Below are positions 12,401-21,167 of a DNA stretch of 64,000 bases, in pieces (position 1 is the stretch's first letter; the number at the start of each line of letters is the position of its first letter). Source of the DNA: Agriotes lineatus. Lineage: Eukaryota > Arthropoda > Insecta > Coleoptera > Elateridae. The stretch is from assembly GCA_940337035.1 (NCBI GenBank), contig OW679203.1:73733061-73797060 (forward strand), in the 5' to 3' direction. A program made the position numbers and the translations under genes. The notes beneath the pieces were generated by a model. That model was not told where the DNA came from. It did no database searches and saw nothing but the letters and a program-made list of their open reading frames with translations.

Positions 12401-13107
12401 GAGGTGATATTACCTCTTTTCGCAATCTTCAAATTTTGACACAAGTCGGCGCTAACTAAGTTAAGTTGGGATCCGGGGTCCAAAAGAGCTTTTGCCCGGG
12501 AAAATGACCCGGAGGATCCTTCTACGAATACGCTAACCGTGGACAATAAAACTTGCGCTGGCGCCGCGATTGCAGGACGGCTACAAGCTGCTGAAACGGA
12601 TGCGACGGGTGCCTCGCTCGGGGCGACGGCCCCGACCTCCCGCGTGTCGCTGTTGGTTTCTGGCGGTCCAGGACGCGGCGTATTTTCGTGCGCGTCGCGC
12701 TTTGGACGCAAACACAGTAAAGTATGGTGCTTTTTTCTGCATACGCGGCATCTCGACGATGTGCATTTTACCACGAAATGTCCGGGCTTGAGACAATTGT
12801 TGCATAATTTCAAACGACGCGCCTCTTCGATACGAGCGTTTACCGACAATTTTGAAAATGATTCGCAAGCGCTAATCGAATGATTACTATTTTTGCAAAA
12901 ATCACAAGAGTGATTACCTTGCTCTCTGGCTACATGAGCGCGTGCATGACTTTTTTGCTCGGATCCCTGATTTCCCAAACTCGAACCTATTTTCGCAGCT
13001 TCCAGCGAACCTAATAAGTGACTTTTGCTCTCTAGAAAATCTAACAATTCTCGCAAAGTAGGAAATTGTCCGGCATGTTTGCATAATTCCCAGTCTGCAT
13101 TGCTGAG
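9490..13107 (-). CDS. pol: BEL pol polyprotein, internally deleted
   Basis: A single open frame of at least 1188 codons counted from the Met at 13056. The frame itself stays open farther upstream, to about 13107, where it overlaps gag. Domains (residues from that Met): zinc knuckles and Cys-rich motifs at 51-115 (CDFCKNSNH, CNNCLKPGHF, CRVCRKKHH). The retropepsin-like protease has LLDPGSQ at 191-197, where Pro replaces the usual Ser or Thr after the catalytic Asp. The RT has KADCAKMYRQI at 525-535 and YVDD at 603-606. RNase H has HGFADASS at 775-782, LPRLELCA at 819-826 and WSDSTI at 851-856. The integrase keeps only its C-terminal half. After FRRYFSF (about 961-968) the sequence jumps in frame to TGARNQL and then GGIWEAGVK, so the HHCC finger and both catalytic Asp residues are lost while the Glu (1016) remains. 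It ends near 9490. Confidence 0.93.
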   Translation of the reverse strand, partial: LSNADWELCKHAGQFPTLRELLDFLESKSHLLGSLEAAKIGSSLGNQGSEQKSHARAHVAREQGNHSCDFCKNSNHSISACESFSKLSVNARIEEARRLKLCNNCLKPGHFVVKCTSSRCRVCRKKHHTLLCLRPKRDAHENTPRPGPPETNSDTREVGAVAPSEAPVASVSAACSRPAIAAPAQVLLSTVSVFVEGSSGSFSRAKALLDPGSQLNLVSADLCQNLKIAKRGNITSLSGVGARALNAEFRANVRIRSRNGKYEDILSCVVLDKITDPLPVLAFSLRDLKIPPNIVLADSDCNTPGKIDLLLGANVFWQVLCQGQVKLGPEKPFLTKTLFGWVLGGNMNVENRALIRSNRVHLSVTGIEHGIQRFWEIEGAYGSSGRLSADDKFCEDHFQSTTKRASSEPRRFIVSIPFRKDAPSLGDSRGIALKRFYSLENKLSKNPELKTAYSAFLKEYESLGHLSKVDDEASLPHPRFYLPHLPVIKEDSSTTKHRVVFDGSCASSSGVSLNDLQHKGPVVQQSLFAILCRFRQFKYVLKADCAKMYRQIFVDPSQTQYQLILWRDDKTSAVKCFKLLTVTYGTKSASYLATRCLIQIAQEIEASLPEASLRISRDFYVDDLLTGFENRAEAIKTQFEISSALSGYGFELRKWASNDSEVASAIGVDRGSVEPISLTEDATEKTLGIFWDTRRDVLSYRVNPSCCKSVTKRAIRSSMAQVFDPLGLLGPSVLTLKLLVQRLWQLKLSWDETVPMEMRSRYDELHSSLRALGSLAIPRRVICDDINSIDLHGFADASSVAYGCAVYIRCVDARGNVTTNLLCAKSRVAPLKTISLPRLELCAALLLARLIKTILDSSAFKFDRVYYWSDSTITLHWINKDASNWKTFVANRVSEIHELSNREAWFHVRTNCNPSDIISRGMLPQELLNSRLWWHGPEFSSQADLKPLPVKIDSGELAAQESRPVVATLHHRVPEFELFRRYFSFTGARNQLSELKNILSGSSEQCIREELSKHSIKWNFIPACSPHFGGIWEAGVKLLKYYLRRISCNAKLTFVEYYTMLTQVEAILNSRPLCVLPTDASFPEVLTPAHFLIGRKLTSFPEAQLQDIPENRLSRYGLVQRLSQQFWDRWSRDYLHLLQRRPKWKSSSTSLAPQVGDVVLVHDEASPSYRWPLAIISAAYPGADGVVRVVQVRDSRGNLLKRSVR

Positions 13108-13943
13108 CTGAGCTTCGAAACTATGATATGTATTAGTATGGTGTCGACTGTGGGTTCCCCGTACGCCTTTAAAATTTCCAAAATTCTAACTACACTATCG
13201 AGCAGCCTTTGAACAGACGAATGTGAATCCTTTTTTACGGTCTCTAAACTGAATAACGCATTTATGTTTGATTTTACTATCAGCTTCTTATTTTCAAATC
13301 GCTTGACTAGGATGTCCCAAGCAATGGTATAGTTATCGTTGGTAACTTTTAACGACGAGATTGAACTAGCAGCTTCTCCCTTAAGTGAAGAAATCAAATA
13401 GTAAAATTTCTGAACGTTGGTCAAATTAGCGTTGTTATGAATAAGCGACGTAAAGGAGTCATGAAATTGAACCCAATTCTCGAATTTCCCCGAAAAGGAA
13501 GGCAAATCTAAGGGTGGTAATCTTAATCCAGCGAGCTCTCCTGAAGGGCCACTTTGCAAAGAATTTTGACCTACATTCGGTTTTATACCCGGACTGATCT
13601 TATTTTTTGATAAGAATTCCTCGACTGTGCTACTAATCTCGTTAAAATGAGTCATAAAAGAGTCGAATTCCTTGAAAAGTTTGTCAAAGTGTTCAGCGTC
13701 GGCCTCCATTAGGCCCTCCATTGACTTCTTATACTCATCCAACAAATTTTGGAAACAACTAAATTCTTTTGACAAGTTGCCGACCTCGTGAGCGTTCACG
13801 GGGCTGGACGAAGAAATTCTATGAAATAGAGTTTTGAAACGATCTACTTGGGCTTTTATGAATTTGCAACGAGTGGTTAAAGCGCGAGTTTCCGACATGA
13901 CCGCTGATGTCGAACGAGTTTCCACCATGACTGACACAAGCAA
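13041..13943 (-). CDS. gag: BEL gag protein
   Basis: An open frame of 300 codons from the ATG at 13943. It contains the BEL-type gag segment (LPPLDLPSFSGKFENWVQF, then FYYLISSLKGEAASSISSL and AWDILVKRFENKKLIVK), which corresponds to the domain called DUF1759. The N-terminal part is helical and Lys/Glu-rich. In BEL elements gag and pol usually form one frame. Here the gag frame stops at 13041, while the frame giving HSFEAQLSNADWELCKHAGQ and FPTLRELLDFLESK is the pol frame, so a one-base shift lies at about 13100-13130. Whether this is decay or programmed frameshifting cannot be decided from sequence alone; decay is more likely. Confidence 0.9.
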   Translation of the reverse strand: MLVSVMVETRSTSAVMSETRALTTRCKFIKAQVDRFKTLFHRISSSSPVNAHEVGNLSKEFSCFQNLLDEYKKSMEGLMEADAEHFDKLFKEFDSFMTHFNEISSTVEEFLSKNKISPGIKPNVGQNSLQSGPSGELAGLRLPPLDLPSFSGKFENWVQFHDSFTSLIHNNANLTNVQKFYYLISSLKGEAASSISSLKVTNDNYTIAWDILVKRFENKKLIVKSNINALFSLETVKKDSHSSVQRLLDSVVRILEILKAYGEPTVDTILIHIIVSKLSSAMQTGNYANMPDNFLLCENC

Positions 13944-14203
13944 AAAACAACACTAAACGAAGGTGTAATGGAAAAGGACTTACTTTTGATTTGAGAACGT
14001 AGTAACTTCTTGACGAACAGAAAACCAACCCGCTGCCGATGGCTGCCGCTTGACGTGGAACCTGGACTCGGTGTAAGCTCTCGATGGTTGAATTTCCTGG
14101 TGTTGGCGAAGCTTCTTGACGCTCTCCGACGAAATGATGTTGGAGCGATTGCATCCACCAGCTACTGGAAACTTGTACACTCGCGTTTTTTAGCTTCTTC
14201 CAC

Positions 14204-14221
14204 ATCCGGCTCGAAGGACCA
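14204..14221 (-). other. Primer-binding site (tRNA-Tyr type)
   Basis: Directly inside the 5' LTR the minus strand reads TGGTCCTTCGAGCCGGAT. This is complementary to the 3' end of eukaryotic tRNA-Tyr (acceptor stem CCTTCG...CGAAGGACCA). One spacer base separates it from the LTR. Confidence 0.8.
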
Positions 14222-14222
14222 A

Positions 14223-15024
14223 TGTTTTTTGTATGATTAACTTGATAAGAGGCTTCCACGGATGGGGCCCCCAATTAATCCCCTGCGAATTCCGGTTCAA
14301 TGGGATTGCCGGGAACTGCCACTTAATAACCCTTGACTTGGGTTCAGTTAGTTGTTGGAGTGAAACAAGACTTAACAAACACGAGTATATTGAGTAACAA
14401 CGATTACAAACGTCACTGATGGACCGATGGTATTTTACAAAAGCTTCAACTGTTGTGACACGCTTGGATTGGCCACGCGAAAATAGCGAATTGCGCGTAA
14501 CCGTAACACAAAACAACCTGGAAACGTCTTTACCAGGGAGTTAGACCGAAACGCAAACTAGCACAAAGCATAGCTGAACTTGTTTCCTCGAGGTTCTGAA
14601 TCTAACTAACTCTGAATTTACAACGAGGCGAACTCGCCAATTCAAGGAGGGGCAAGCTCAAACACTATTGGCTGAGGCGATCCTGCGTAGCCAATCGGAG
14701 CGTCGCACGTAGGAATAAATACTTATTCTAAAAATCTTAATGCTAAGCTCTCTCAATGAGGCAATTGAAAGAAATCCATAAACCCATGATTCCCAAATAT
14801 GCTAAGTCGGCTTAAGTTCTATTAGAAAATGTATCCATCCGCTTAAAAGCCATTAAGGGAAGCTTACAAATTCCTTTCCAACATTAACAGAGGCAAACAA
14901 ATACGGCAAGATGCAAACTTGACTTTACCACGACCTTTGAATGAGATAAAACAGTTATGACTTGAATTACGTGATTAATTATAATCAAAAAGGTTTTGAT
15001 GCACGCATCTGTGTGAATCAAACA
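14223..15024 (-). repeat. 5' LTR of the BEL element
   Basis: 802 bp, direct repeat of 8414-9219 with scattered substitutions. It starts at 15024 on the minus strand and is followed by the primer-binding site. It should hold the promoter and poly(A) signal of the element. Confidence 0.93.
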
Positions 15025-15027
15025 GTA

Positions 15028-15130
15028 TGAGTGGATAACAAGGTCTTTAAAACACGCGCGAGTTTTCGAGCACGACGGCGTAGCCGGAGTGCTCGAAATA
15101 GAGCAAGTGTTTTAAAGACCAGTTATCCAC
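15028..15130. repeat. GC-looped hairpin element
   Basis: GTGGATAACAAGGTCTTTAA pairs with TTAAAGACCAGTTATCCACG, and CGAGCAC pairs with GTGCTCG around a central GACGGCGTAGCCGGA loop. It resembles the hairpin at 5.5 kb and precedes another tyrosine-recombinase fragment. It starts 3 bp from the BEL LTR. Confidence 0.75.
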
Positions 15131-15480
15131 GAATACTTTACGCTATTTTTTATTATACCTCCAATACTGGAAATAAATTACGCACTAAAAACTTAGAAAT
15201 AATTGTTGTCGTGATAAATCGAGAGGGCATAATAATATTGCTACTATAGTTACGAGAATTATTCACGTTTTGGTCGCGTCCATGTCCGTTGTTGCATTCA
15301 GTCGTTTCCTTGACAACCTTTAAAGTTCGGCGAGCTTTAATCGCCTGTATTCGCACGCTCAGGCGTGCTTTAAATGGCGATTCTGATGCAGGTATAATAA
15401 AAAATATTGAAGCCAACTCGTGTTTTACAGTTTAAAAATCCTCTGTAAAACACTAGTTGCCTTAATAGCTATAAAAAAGG
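15131..15480. repeat. Inverted-repeat-flanked spacer in the recombinase remnant
   Basis: TTTTTTATTATACCTCCAAT at about 15144-15164 is inverted as CAGGTATAATAAAAAATATT at about 15389-15409. The interior holds short inverted GC motifs (CGAGCTTTAATCGCC with GGCGATT). It is probably part of the non-coding flank of the recombinase-type element. Confidence 0.45.
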
Positions 15481-15496
15481 AAATCTATTGCGAGAA

Positions 15497-15810
15497 AATT
15501 TATTGCCCGTGAAGTCTAAAGCTGCTTACGAGAAGGTTTATCAAAATTTCTGCCATTGGTGAGAAAATAACAAAGTCTTCTCGGTAACAGAAAAGGTAAT
15601 TCTTGCCTATTTAGACGAGAAGGTAAGTCTGCTATTATTTTTATTTCCATTTATATTTAATTCATTTGATTTGCAGCAAGAAACGTAACATGCTTCATTT
15701 TGACCGCATTATTCGATGCTGAAGTCATCTTTAAAAGTGAAAGAAAACCTGCGCATTGAGCAGTTTGGGAATGTAATTGCTTACCTTAAACAAATAAGTG
15801 TAACACTTCA
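15497..15810 (+). pseudogene. Second tyrosine-recombinase fragment with a mini-intron
   Basis: The segment LLPVKSKAAYEKVYQNFCHW, followed by EKNKVFSVTEKVILAYLDEK, aligns with the N-terminal region of the 6-kb recombinase (LLPAKSRERYERSYNTFKE...LAYFNERAS). At 15623 a GTAAGT donor and at 15671-15676 a TTGCAG acceptor bound a 54-bp intron-like gap. The second part has YSMLKSSLKVKENLRIEQFG and VIAYLKQIS, matching YSMLKL in the first copy. Stops occur at TGA (after FCHW) and within the start of the second part. The catalytic domain is missing. Confidence 0.7.
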
Positions 15811-15938
15811 AGATACAAAAACGCATTTAATAAACCCTTATTGTTGTTATATTTGTTTCGTGTTTTACTTTGACCATATGACCATAGCAGTCGGTGTCTA
15901 AGGTACCTGGTACTCTGCATGCCTAGATCTTGTCCATT

Positions 15939-15960
15939 AACAAACAAACAAACAAACAAA
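15939..15960 (+). repeat. (AAAC)n microsatellite
   Basis: About five AAAC units. Just after it, AAAACACGTTGTTCCGGG is followed by CGTGTTTTAAGC, a short hairpin like those near the other recombinase copies. Confidence 0.7.
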
Positions 15961-16339
15961 ATTTTTAAAACACGTTGTTCCGGGAAACGTGTTTTAAGCT
16001 GCTGTTTTTATTCTAGGATTTAGATATTAAAAAGATGACTTAAAATATGACCAACAGAAAAATATTATTTTATGCCTTTTTTATTATTGTGTTAAAAAGC
16101 AGATATGTGGAACTTATTTTTAGAGCGAAATTAGTAGCATTTCACCATTGTCATGCGACTCCTCTAATGTTCCTTTAAGGTTGGAGACGTCTTGAAGACC
16201 TGGAATTCAATTAGACAACCTTGTGACACCTTACTTAATTAGCATTCCAAACCTCGACGTACCCCTAGTTTGAAGTAGCGCATAAATCCATTTCAGGTAT
16301 CTCGAACCTCCATTGTCTCGACTGAAAGCTAGCTGGGGC

Positions 16340-16830
16340 AAAATATTGTTACAGATTGTTTCTTTTTTGTTGTAAGTATCGTTTTCTCTTGTAACATAAT
16401 ACATGAAGACAAAGTATCAAATAGAATAGAGAGAAAGACGGAAGTACAACAAGAATGTATACTATCACTAAAACTGTTTCTTATAATTTTATAATAGTAG
16501 ATTGGGTGATGGGTAAAATCGAGGATGATATAGCAAGACTGCAATGGAGAATGTTCGAAAAAGTACAAGATTTATAAATTGCGAACATATGTCCAATATT
16601 ACAAACACTCAGACCTAACAAAGTAAGGCTTCATATAATTAACAAATAAGCTAAACTAATAAAAATAGTGATACAAGAAGCGAACAAATTCTGTTATTTG
16701 GACAGAATCATCAACAACCAAGGAGTAACTGTAAAGATGTAACCGAAACTAACAAAAGCGCTACAAGCAAAAAACAAAGAACACAACATAGTGTGGTAAA
16801 CATAACAAAGAGGAAAATTAAGAACAACAA
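16340..16830 (+). mobile_element. Decayed LINE fragment (3' region)
   Basis: Weak plus-strand similarity to the LINE C-terminal region (FCYLDRIINNQGVTVK resembles the YLGSIITKDG-type block; ETNKSATS follows). The composition is A-rich with many stops. It is bounded on the right by the Tc1 element. Confidence 0.35.
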
Positions 16831-16849
16831 AGTTAATTGAAAAATTTAT

Positions 16850-17950
16850 CTAATAACGGATATTTCCGCCTCTAGCAGCTATCACTGCTTGTATTCGCCT
16901 AGGCAAAGACTCAATAAGACTCCTGATGTAGTCTTGGCCTATCTGGTTCCATTCTGCAATAACAGTTGCTTCTAGCTCATCCAGCGTTGTTGGTGGAACA
17001 TGTCTGTTTTTTAGTGCCCACCCGATACGGCCCCAGACATGTTCTATTGGATTCATATTTGGACTTTTTGCTGGCCAGTCCCAGACACGAATGCCGACCT
17101 CATTTAAGTAATTTTGAACAATATTAGCTACGTGCGGCCTCGCATTGTCGTGCATTAAAAGAAAATGTAGGCCAATGAAAGGGACAAATGGAACCACATG
17201 TGACTCTAAAGCATGTTTTATTTACCTATCTGCAGTCATGGAGCCATTGCGAAGGACCACTAAGTCCGTTTTAGCCTCCAAAGATGTGCCACCCCATATC
17301 ATGATCGATCCACCTCTGAAATTTGCGGTGTTCTTGAAGTTGCACTGGCTATAGCGTTCGCCGTCGCTTAGATATACCGGCATACTCTATCTGACGAGAA
17401 TAGACAATACATAGACTCATCCGTGAACAACACGTTAACCCAATCTTAAACGATCCAGTCAACATGATCCCTTGCAATCTTCGAGTTCGGTGTTCTCTGG
17501 TGAGTATAGGTCCTTTGGTCGGTACTCTGGCACGTATTCCCTCTTCTCGAAGTCGGTTCCTTGCCATTTGTGGTGTAATGTCCACATTTCGAACATTACT
17601 CAGTTCATTTTTAAGCCACCTTGCCGTGCAATGCCTGGTTCTCAAGGCAGAAATTCTTAAAAAACGATCATCTAAAGCCGTAATTGCCCTCTTTCGACCT
17701 TGCGCCGGCCTTCTATTGTATTCCTCAGTTTCCCTGTATCTACGTACGATTTTTGAAATCTGGCCACATATCTTTGACTTCTACCATCTTGAATTAAAGA
17801 AATGGCTCGGAAGATTTCTTCAAGACTTAAGTTACGTACAAGTCGAACTGGAGGACCAATGTTCATTTTAATCAGCAAAGCAAGAAAGTCCTTCATGAAA
17901 AACACGTGATAAATGATAAAGGAAAATAAACGCATTTTCAAACTTACCAA
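16850..17950 (-). pseudogene. Tc1 transposase (DD34E type), frameshifted
   Basis: The N-terminal HTH part (17950-17672) has LVRNLSLEEIFRAISLIQDG, with RSQRYVARFQKSY next. The second HTH (17645-17349) has TARWLKNELSNVRNVDITPQ, MARNRLREEGIRARVP and TREHRTRRL. The catalytic C-terminal part (17197-16850) has LMHDNARPHVANIVQNYL with the second Asp, followed by WPAKSPNMNPIEHVWGRIG with the catalytic Glu. That matches the DD34E spacing expected of Tc1. At least two frameshifts separate the pieces, and the first Asp region (about 17350-17200) is degraded. The family cuts and pastes into TA sites. Confidence 0.88.
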
Positions 17951-18123
17951 CTTTTGTCAAATAATGAGGGGATATGGAATATCTAAAGCTTAAGTAGTAA
18001 TAATAACATACATTTATTTTAAGTCGATGCTTTATTATTTAACAAAATGGACACAAACTGACACTATAGAAACGTTTTTACATGGATAAACTACGTGATT
18101 CCTTAATTTTTTTGCGGAGTGTA
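16855..18123 (-). mobile_element. Tc1-like DNA transposon, broken transposase
   Basis: A minus-strand Tc1/mariner-superfamily element. The 5' end is marked by ACTCCGCAAAAAAATTAAGG (read on the minus strand from about 18121), a typical Tc1 terminal repeat. The matching repeat at the left end is not recognisable, so that end is decayed or truncated. The transposase is split over three frames. Confidence 0.8.
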
Positions 18124-18423
18124 TAGGTATATTGTCGCCAATTCAAAGATGGAAGTTGACATTTTTGACTATTCAATTCACCTGTCATCTGTCAAAAAGT
18201 AACCAATGAAAATCCAGAATTCTGACGTTTCTTGACCAATCAAAAAAATATCAGTGGATATATCTTCCTAGAAGGTATTCAAGTGACTATTTTTAACAAA
18301 TGCGATTTTTATTAGAAAAAGTCAATGTTAGTGTTCTGTTACTATAGAAATGGCATAGTTTGTTGCTAGATTTACTGAAAACTAATTTGAAAAAGTAGTT
18401 TGGTTCATTAAATAGTCCCTCGA

Positions 18424-18600
18424 ATACCATTCTTAGTCAAAGTTAAGTAGATTATTTTTGCGGTGTTATCACTACTCATGTCCATTGCGCTTTGGATTAG
18501 GACTCGTGCTATCGCACTCGTCCTAATCATACCAAAGCGCAATGGACATTCGTGACACCACCGCAAAAATAGTCGACATAACTTTGACTACTCATGGTAT
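18424..18600. mobile_element. Palindromic MITE
   Basis: Two arms of about 80 bp pair almost perfectly. ATACCATTCTTAGTCAAAGT on the left is inverted as ACTTTGACTACTCATGGTAT on the right; TCCATTGCGCTTTGG pairs with CCAAAGCGCAATGGA; and GGACTCGTGC pairs with GCACTCGTCC around a 4-base loop. Probable TA duplication at the ends. Non-coding. Confidence 0.85.
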
Positions 18601-18779
18601 TATAAGTGAATATACATTTAAAATATGTGGAGGCTAACCAATGACCATCCCGCCCTCGTTGTATATTTACCTTTTGAATATTTAAAATTTTTATCAGCAC
18701 ATTATTTTGTGTTTTTTTTCATTTCTTCAAGTGTGTTGTTGGTAATCAGGTTTGAGCAGCCTAAGTTAAAGCAACAAGA

Positions 18780-19640
18780 GTGAAACCAAGAAGGCGATAT
18801 TATATTAGAAGTAAAAAAGGAACTGGTAAGACAAAGGAAGGAAAAGCGCTTAAACACGACCAAATAACTGCAGAAATGATAAAGACAACTTCAAAAGAAG
18901 TAAGGGAACACATCAGAGAGATATTCAATAAAGAATGAGTACAGGACAATCACCAGAGGACTGGCAAAAGGGGAATAAACATAAAAGATTGTCAGAAATA
19001 TAAATAAATCACACTGCTTTACACAGTAGCAAAAGTATTCGCAAAATTAATAATAAAGTATACAGAAAAAACACTAAGGACATTCAGTATCTACAGATTC
19101 AGACCAAACAGAGGGATTCATGATGCCTTCATACTTAGACAAATAAGTGAAATAACAATCAGAGAATGCGAAGAAATACACCTATGTTTTATCGATGTTA
19201 CTCTATAGAATAAACAGAGATATATGTAAAGTTCTAAAGGAACGAGGAGTACAGCAAAAAATCGTGAGGAGTGTACAGAGGCTGTACCAAAATTTTAAAA
19301 ACTATGTAAGAACAAGACATGAAGAATTGATACTGTTTGAAACAACAAAAAAGTGAGGTAGGGGTGTATCTTGAGCCCGTTGCTTGGGGAATATAAACAT
19401 GAAAATCAATAGCAGTAAAACAAAAAATATGGTAATAAGTAGAGAAGAAGCGAAACATACAATAAAACTGGAAGAAGAAAGGCTAGACAGGAACACAGAT
19501 TCAAATATTTAGGCTCGGTAATTTCACCAGATGGATGAAGAAATAAAAAGGAGAGGAGCCGCAAGAAGACTCTTTAACAGCATCGAGACCCAATTCCTAG
19601 AAAGCAAAGAAAACCCAACAGACACAAGAATGCAGATATA
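18780..19640 (+). mobile_element. LINE fragment (RT region)
   Basis: A decayed plus-strand LINE. It contains KALKHDQITAEMIKTTSKEV, then NHQRTGKRGINIKDCQKYK, a TEKTLRTFSIYRFRPNRGIH segment (the FRPNRG-type block), a HLCFIDV segment and a CILSPLLG remnant. Then comes a tail with KINSSKTKNMVISREEAKH and RRGAARRLFNSIETQFLE. Stops and shifts are frequent. It is bounded on the right by the foldback element. Confidence 0.65.
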
Positions 19641-20226
19641 AAGGGTGTTTTTTTTAGAGGCGGAGAACTTTAAATTGAAATAAAACACAGAAAAATGTTT
19701 TTAATGTCCATGAAATTGGCCTTATTTGAAAGATAATTTTATGGCATTACTGTACTGAATATGATATCGGGCATGTGACCGCCGAGGCTTGCGCGTACAT
19801 GACGTAATCTAAAGGTCCAATTTTCACACACTCTTCGCAGTAAATCAGGCTGTATTTTGCAAATGGATCTGTTAACTGGCCACCTCGTTCGTGCGATTTG
19901 ACGCCATCAGATTATTTTCTTTAGGGATATCTATGTAAAGTCGCATGTCTACGCCGATAAACCGGAAACAATTGAGCACTTGGAAGCCAACATTCGACGC
20001 GTTATTGCCAAAATACAGCCTGATTTACTGCGAAGAGTGTGAAAATTGGACCTCCAGATTACGTCATGTACGCGCCAGCCGCGGCGGTCACATGCCCGAT
20101 ATCATATTTAAACAGTAATGCCATAAAATTATCTTTCAAATAAAGCCAATTTCATGGATATTAAAAACACGTTTCTGTGTTTTATTTCAATTTAAAGTTC
20201 TCCGCTTCTAAAAAAACACCCTTTAC
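19641..20226. mobile_element. Foldback element made from a mariner-superfamily 3' end
   Basis: Arms of about 220-235 bp at 19641-19875 and 20008-20226 are inverted copies. Both ends read GGGTGTTTTTT..AGA.GCGGAGAACTTTAA. The right arm and centre, read on the plus strand, encode the C-terminus of an IS630-Tc1-mariner transposase (YADKPETIEHLEANIRRVIA, KIQPDLLRRVCENWTSR, then SRGGHMPDIIFK). The left arm is the same stretch in reverse. The element therefore arose by inverted duplication of a transposase 3' end and cannot encode a whole enzyme. Confidence 0.8.
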
Positions 20227-20660
20227 AAAAAAGTGACACTACCAGTAATAACATAACATACAGCTCAGAATCATGCACAAGCACGGAAATCCAGTGAAAC
20301 AAACTCAGCAGTACCGAAAGGAGCTTGTTAAGGAAAATAGGAGGGAAATCAATTATGGACATAATCATAAATACCACATACTGGGAGAAACTGAAAGTAC
20401 AGCCAATAGAAACAATTATTACTGAAAAGGGGTAAATAAGATAGTTCAGTAGTGTAGTGAGAGGACGAGTGGAAAAGAAAAAGATGAGTTTATGAAGCAA
20501 GAACAAAGAAAATTCGTGTCAACTGACTAAGGAACCCACTATACCACATCTCCGTCTCGGCCGTGTAGATCTTTTGGTGAAGACCTCACTAGATCCTTCC
20601 CTCGTATTGGGGGATGCCTAAACGTGCTGTGCGGTGTACGTATATCAGTATGTGTAGACG
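20227..20660. other. Unassigned, probably old repeat
   Basis: No domain recognised. The sequence at about 20510-20660 continues on the far side of the hAT insertion (21697 onward), so the hAT element landed in this older sequence. Confidence 0.4.
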
Positions 20661-20813
20661 ATTCCGGTTAGTGATGGGCATAACCGGACAATTTTCATAA
20701 CCGAATTATTTGCATTCGAATGATATTAATAACCGAATGATTATTTGAATAATCATTCGAATAAATTTTAGCTCTCGATTCGTTTCGATTAAGTCAGCCG
20801 GTTTGCCGGTTGG

Positions 20814-20891
20814 CGGTTCGCCGTCATCTGCATCGACATCGGTTCACGGTCATCTGCATCGACATCGGTTCACCGTCATCTGCATCAACAT
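20814..20891 (+). repeat. 26-bp tandem repeat, three copies
   Basis: Three consecutive 26-bp units beginning CGGTTCGCCGTCATCTGCAT, CGGTTCACGGTCATCTGCAT and CGGTTCACCGTCATCTGCAT. They lie inside the hAT element. Confidence 0.9.
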
Positions 20892-20929
20892 CGTAACTTG
20901 CAGATAGCAGAGGAACCAAAACATAATAT

Positions 20930-21167
20930 GTACGGTCGGCGCCTTAGAAATCGGGACACGTAATATGTTCTTCTAGTCTTTGGAGTATTCTTGCTCCGGT
21001 TACTTCATTAATGTGAGATGGCTTTTCATAATTGACAAACAATAAACAATCTGACGTAACAATTAAAACCATAATAACTGTAAAAACCCAGTTTATACAC
21101 TTAAAAAATACATGCAAAATATATCATAATAGTGTGTAGTGCCCGATTTCTAAGGCGCCGACCGTAC
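20930..21167. mobile_element. Nested short inverted-repeat element
   Basis: GTACGGTCGGCGCCTTAGAA at the left end is exactly inverted as TTCTAAGGCGCCGACCGTAC at the right end. The pairing continues outward (ACATAAT.. with ATTATGTG..), so the true ends are uncertain. The interior is AT-rich and non-coding. It lies within the hAT element. Confidence 0.75.

Larger units (their letters stand above)
8414..15024 (-). mobile_element. BEL/Pao LTR retrotransposon, nearly full length
   Basis: Two LTRs in direct orientation (8414-9219 and 14223-15024) flank gag and pol reading frames on the minus strand. Reading along the minus strand gives 5' LTR, primer-binding site, gag, pol, polypurine tract, 3' LTR. 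The LTRs start TGTTTG and end AAAACA. By eye they differ by about twenty substitutions and a few small indels, so the insertion is not recent. The order protease, RT, RNase H, integrase, together with the Zn-knuckle pattern, identifies BEL/Pao. The outer 5-bp flanks (CCTTG on the left, GTATG on the right) are not a convincing target duplication. The element is about 6.6 kb with an integrase deletion and a gag-pol frameshift, so it is not autonomous as it stands. Confidence 0.93.

Noticed and set aside
12539..12883. Plus-strand open frames inside the BEL element
   Set aside because: Antisense shadows of the pol frame; no independent domain.
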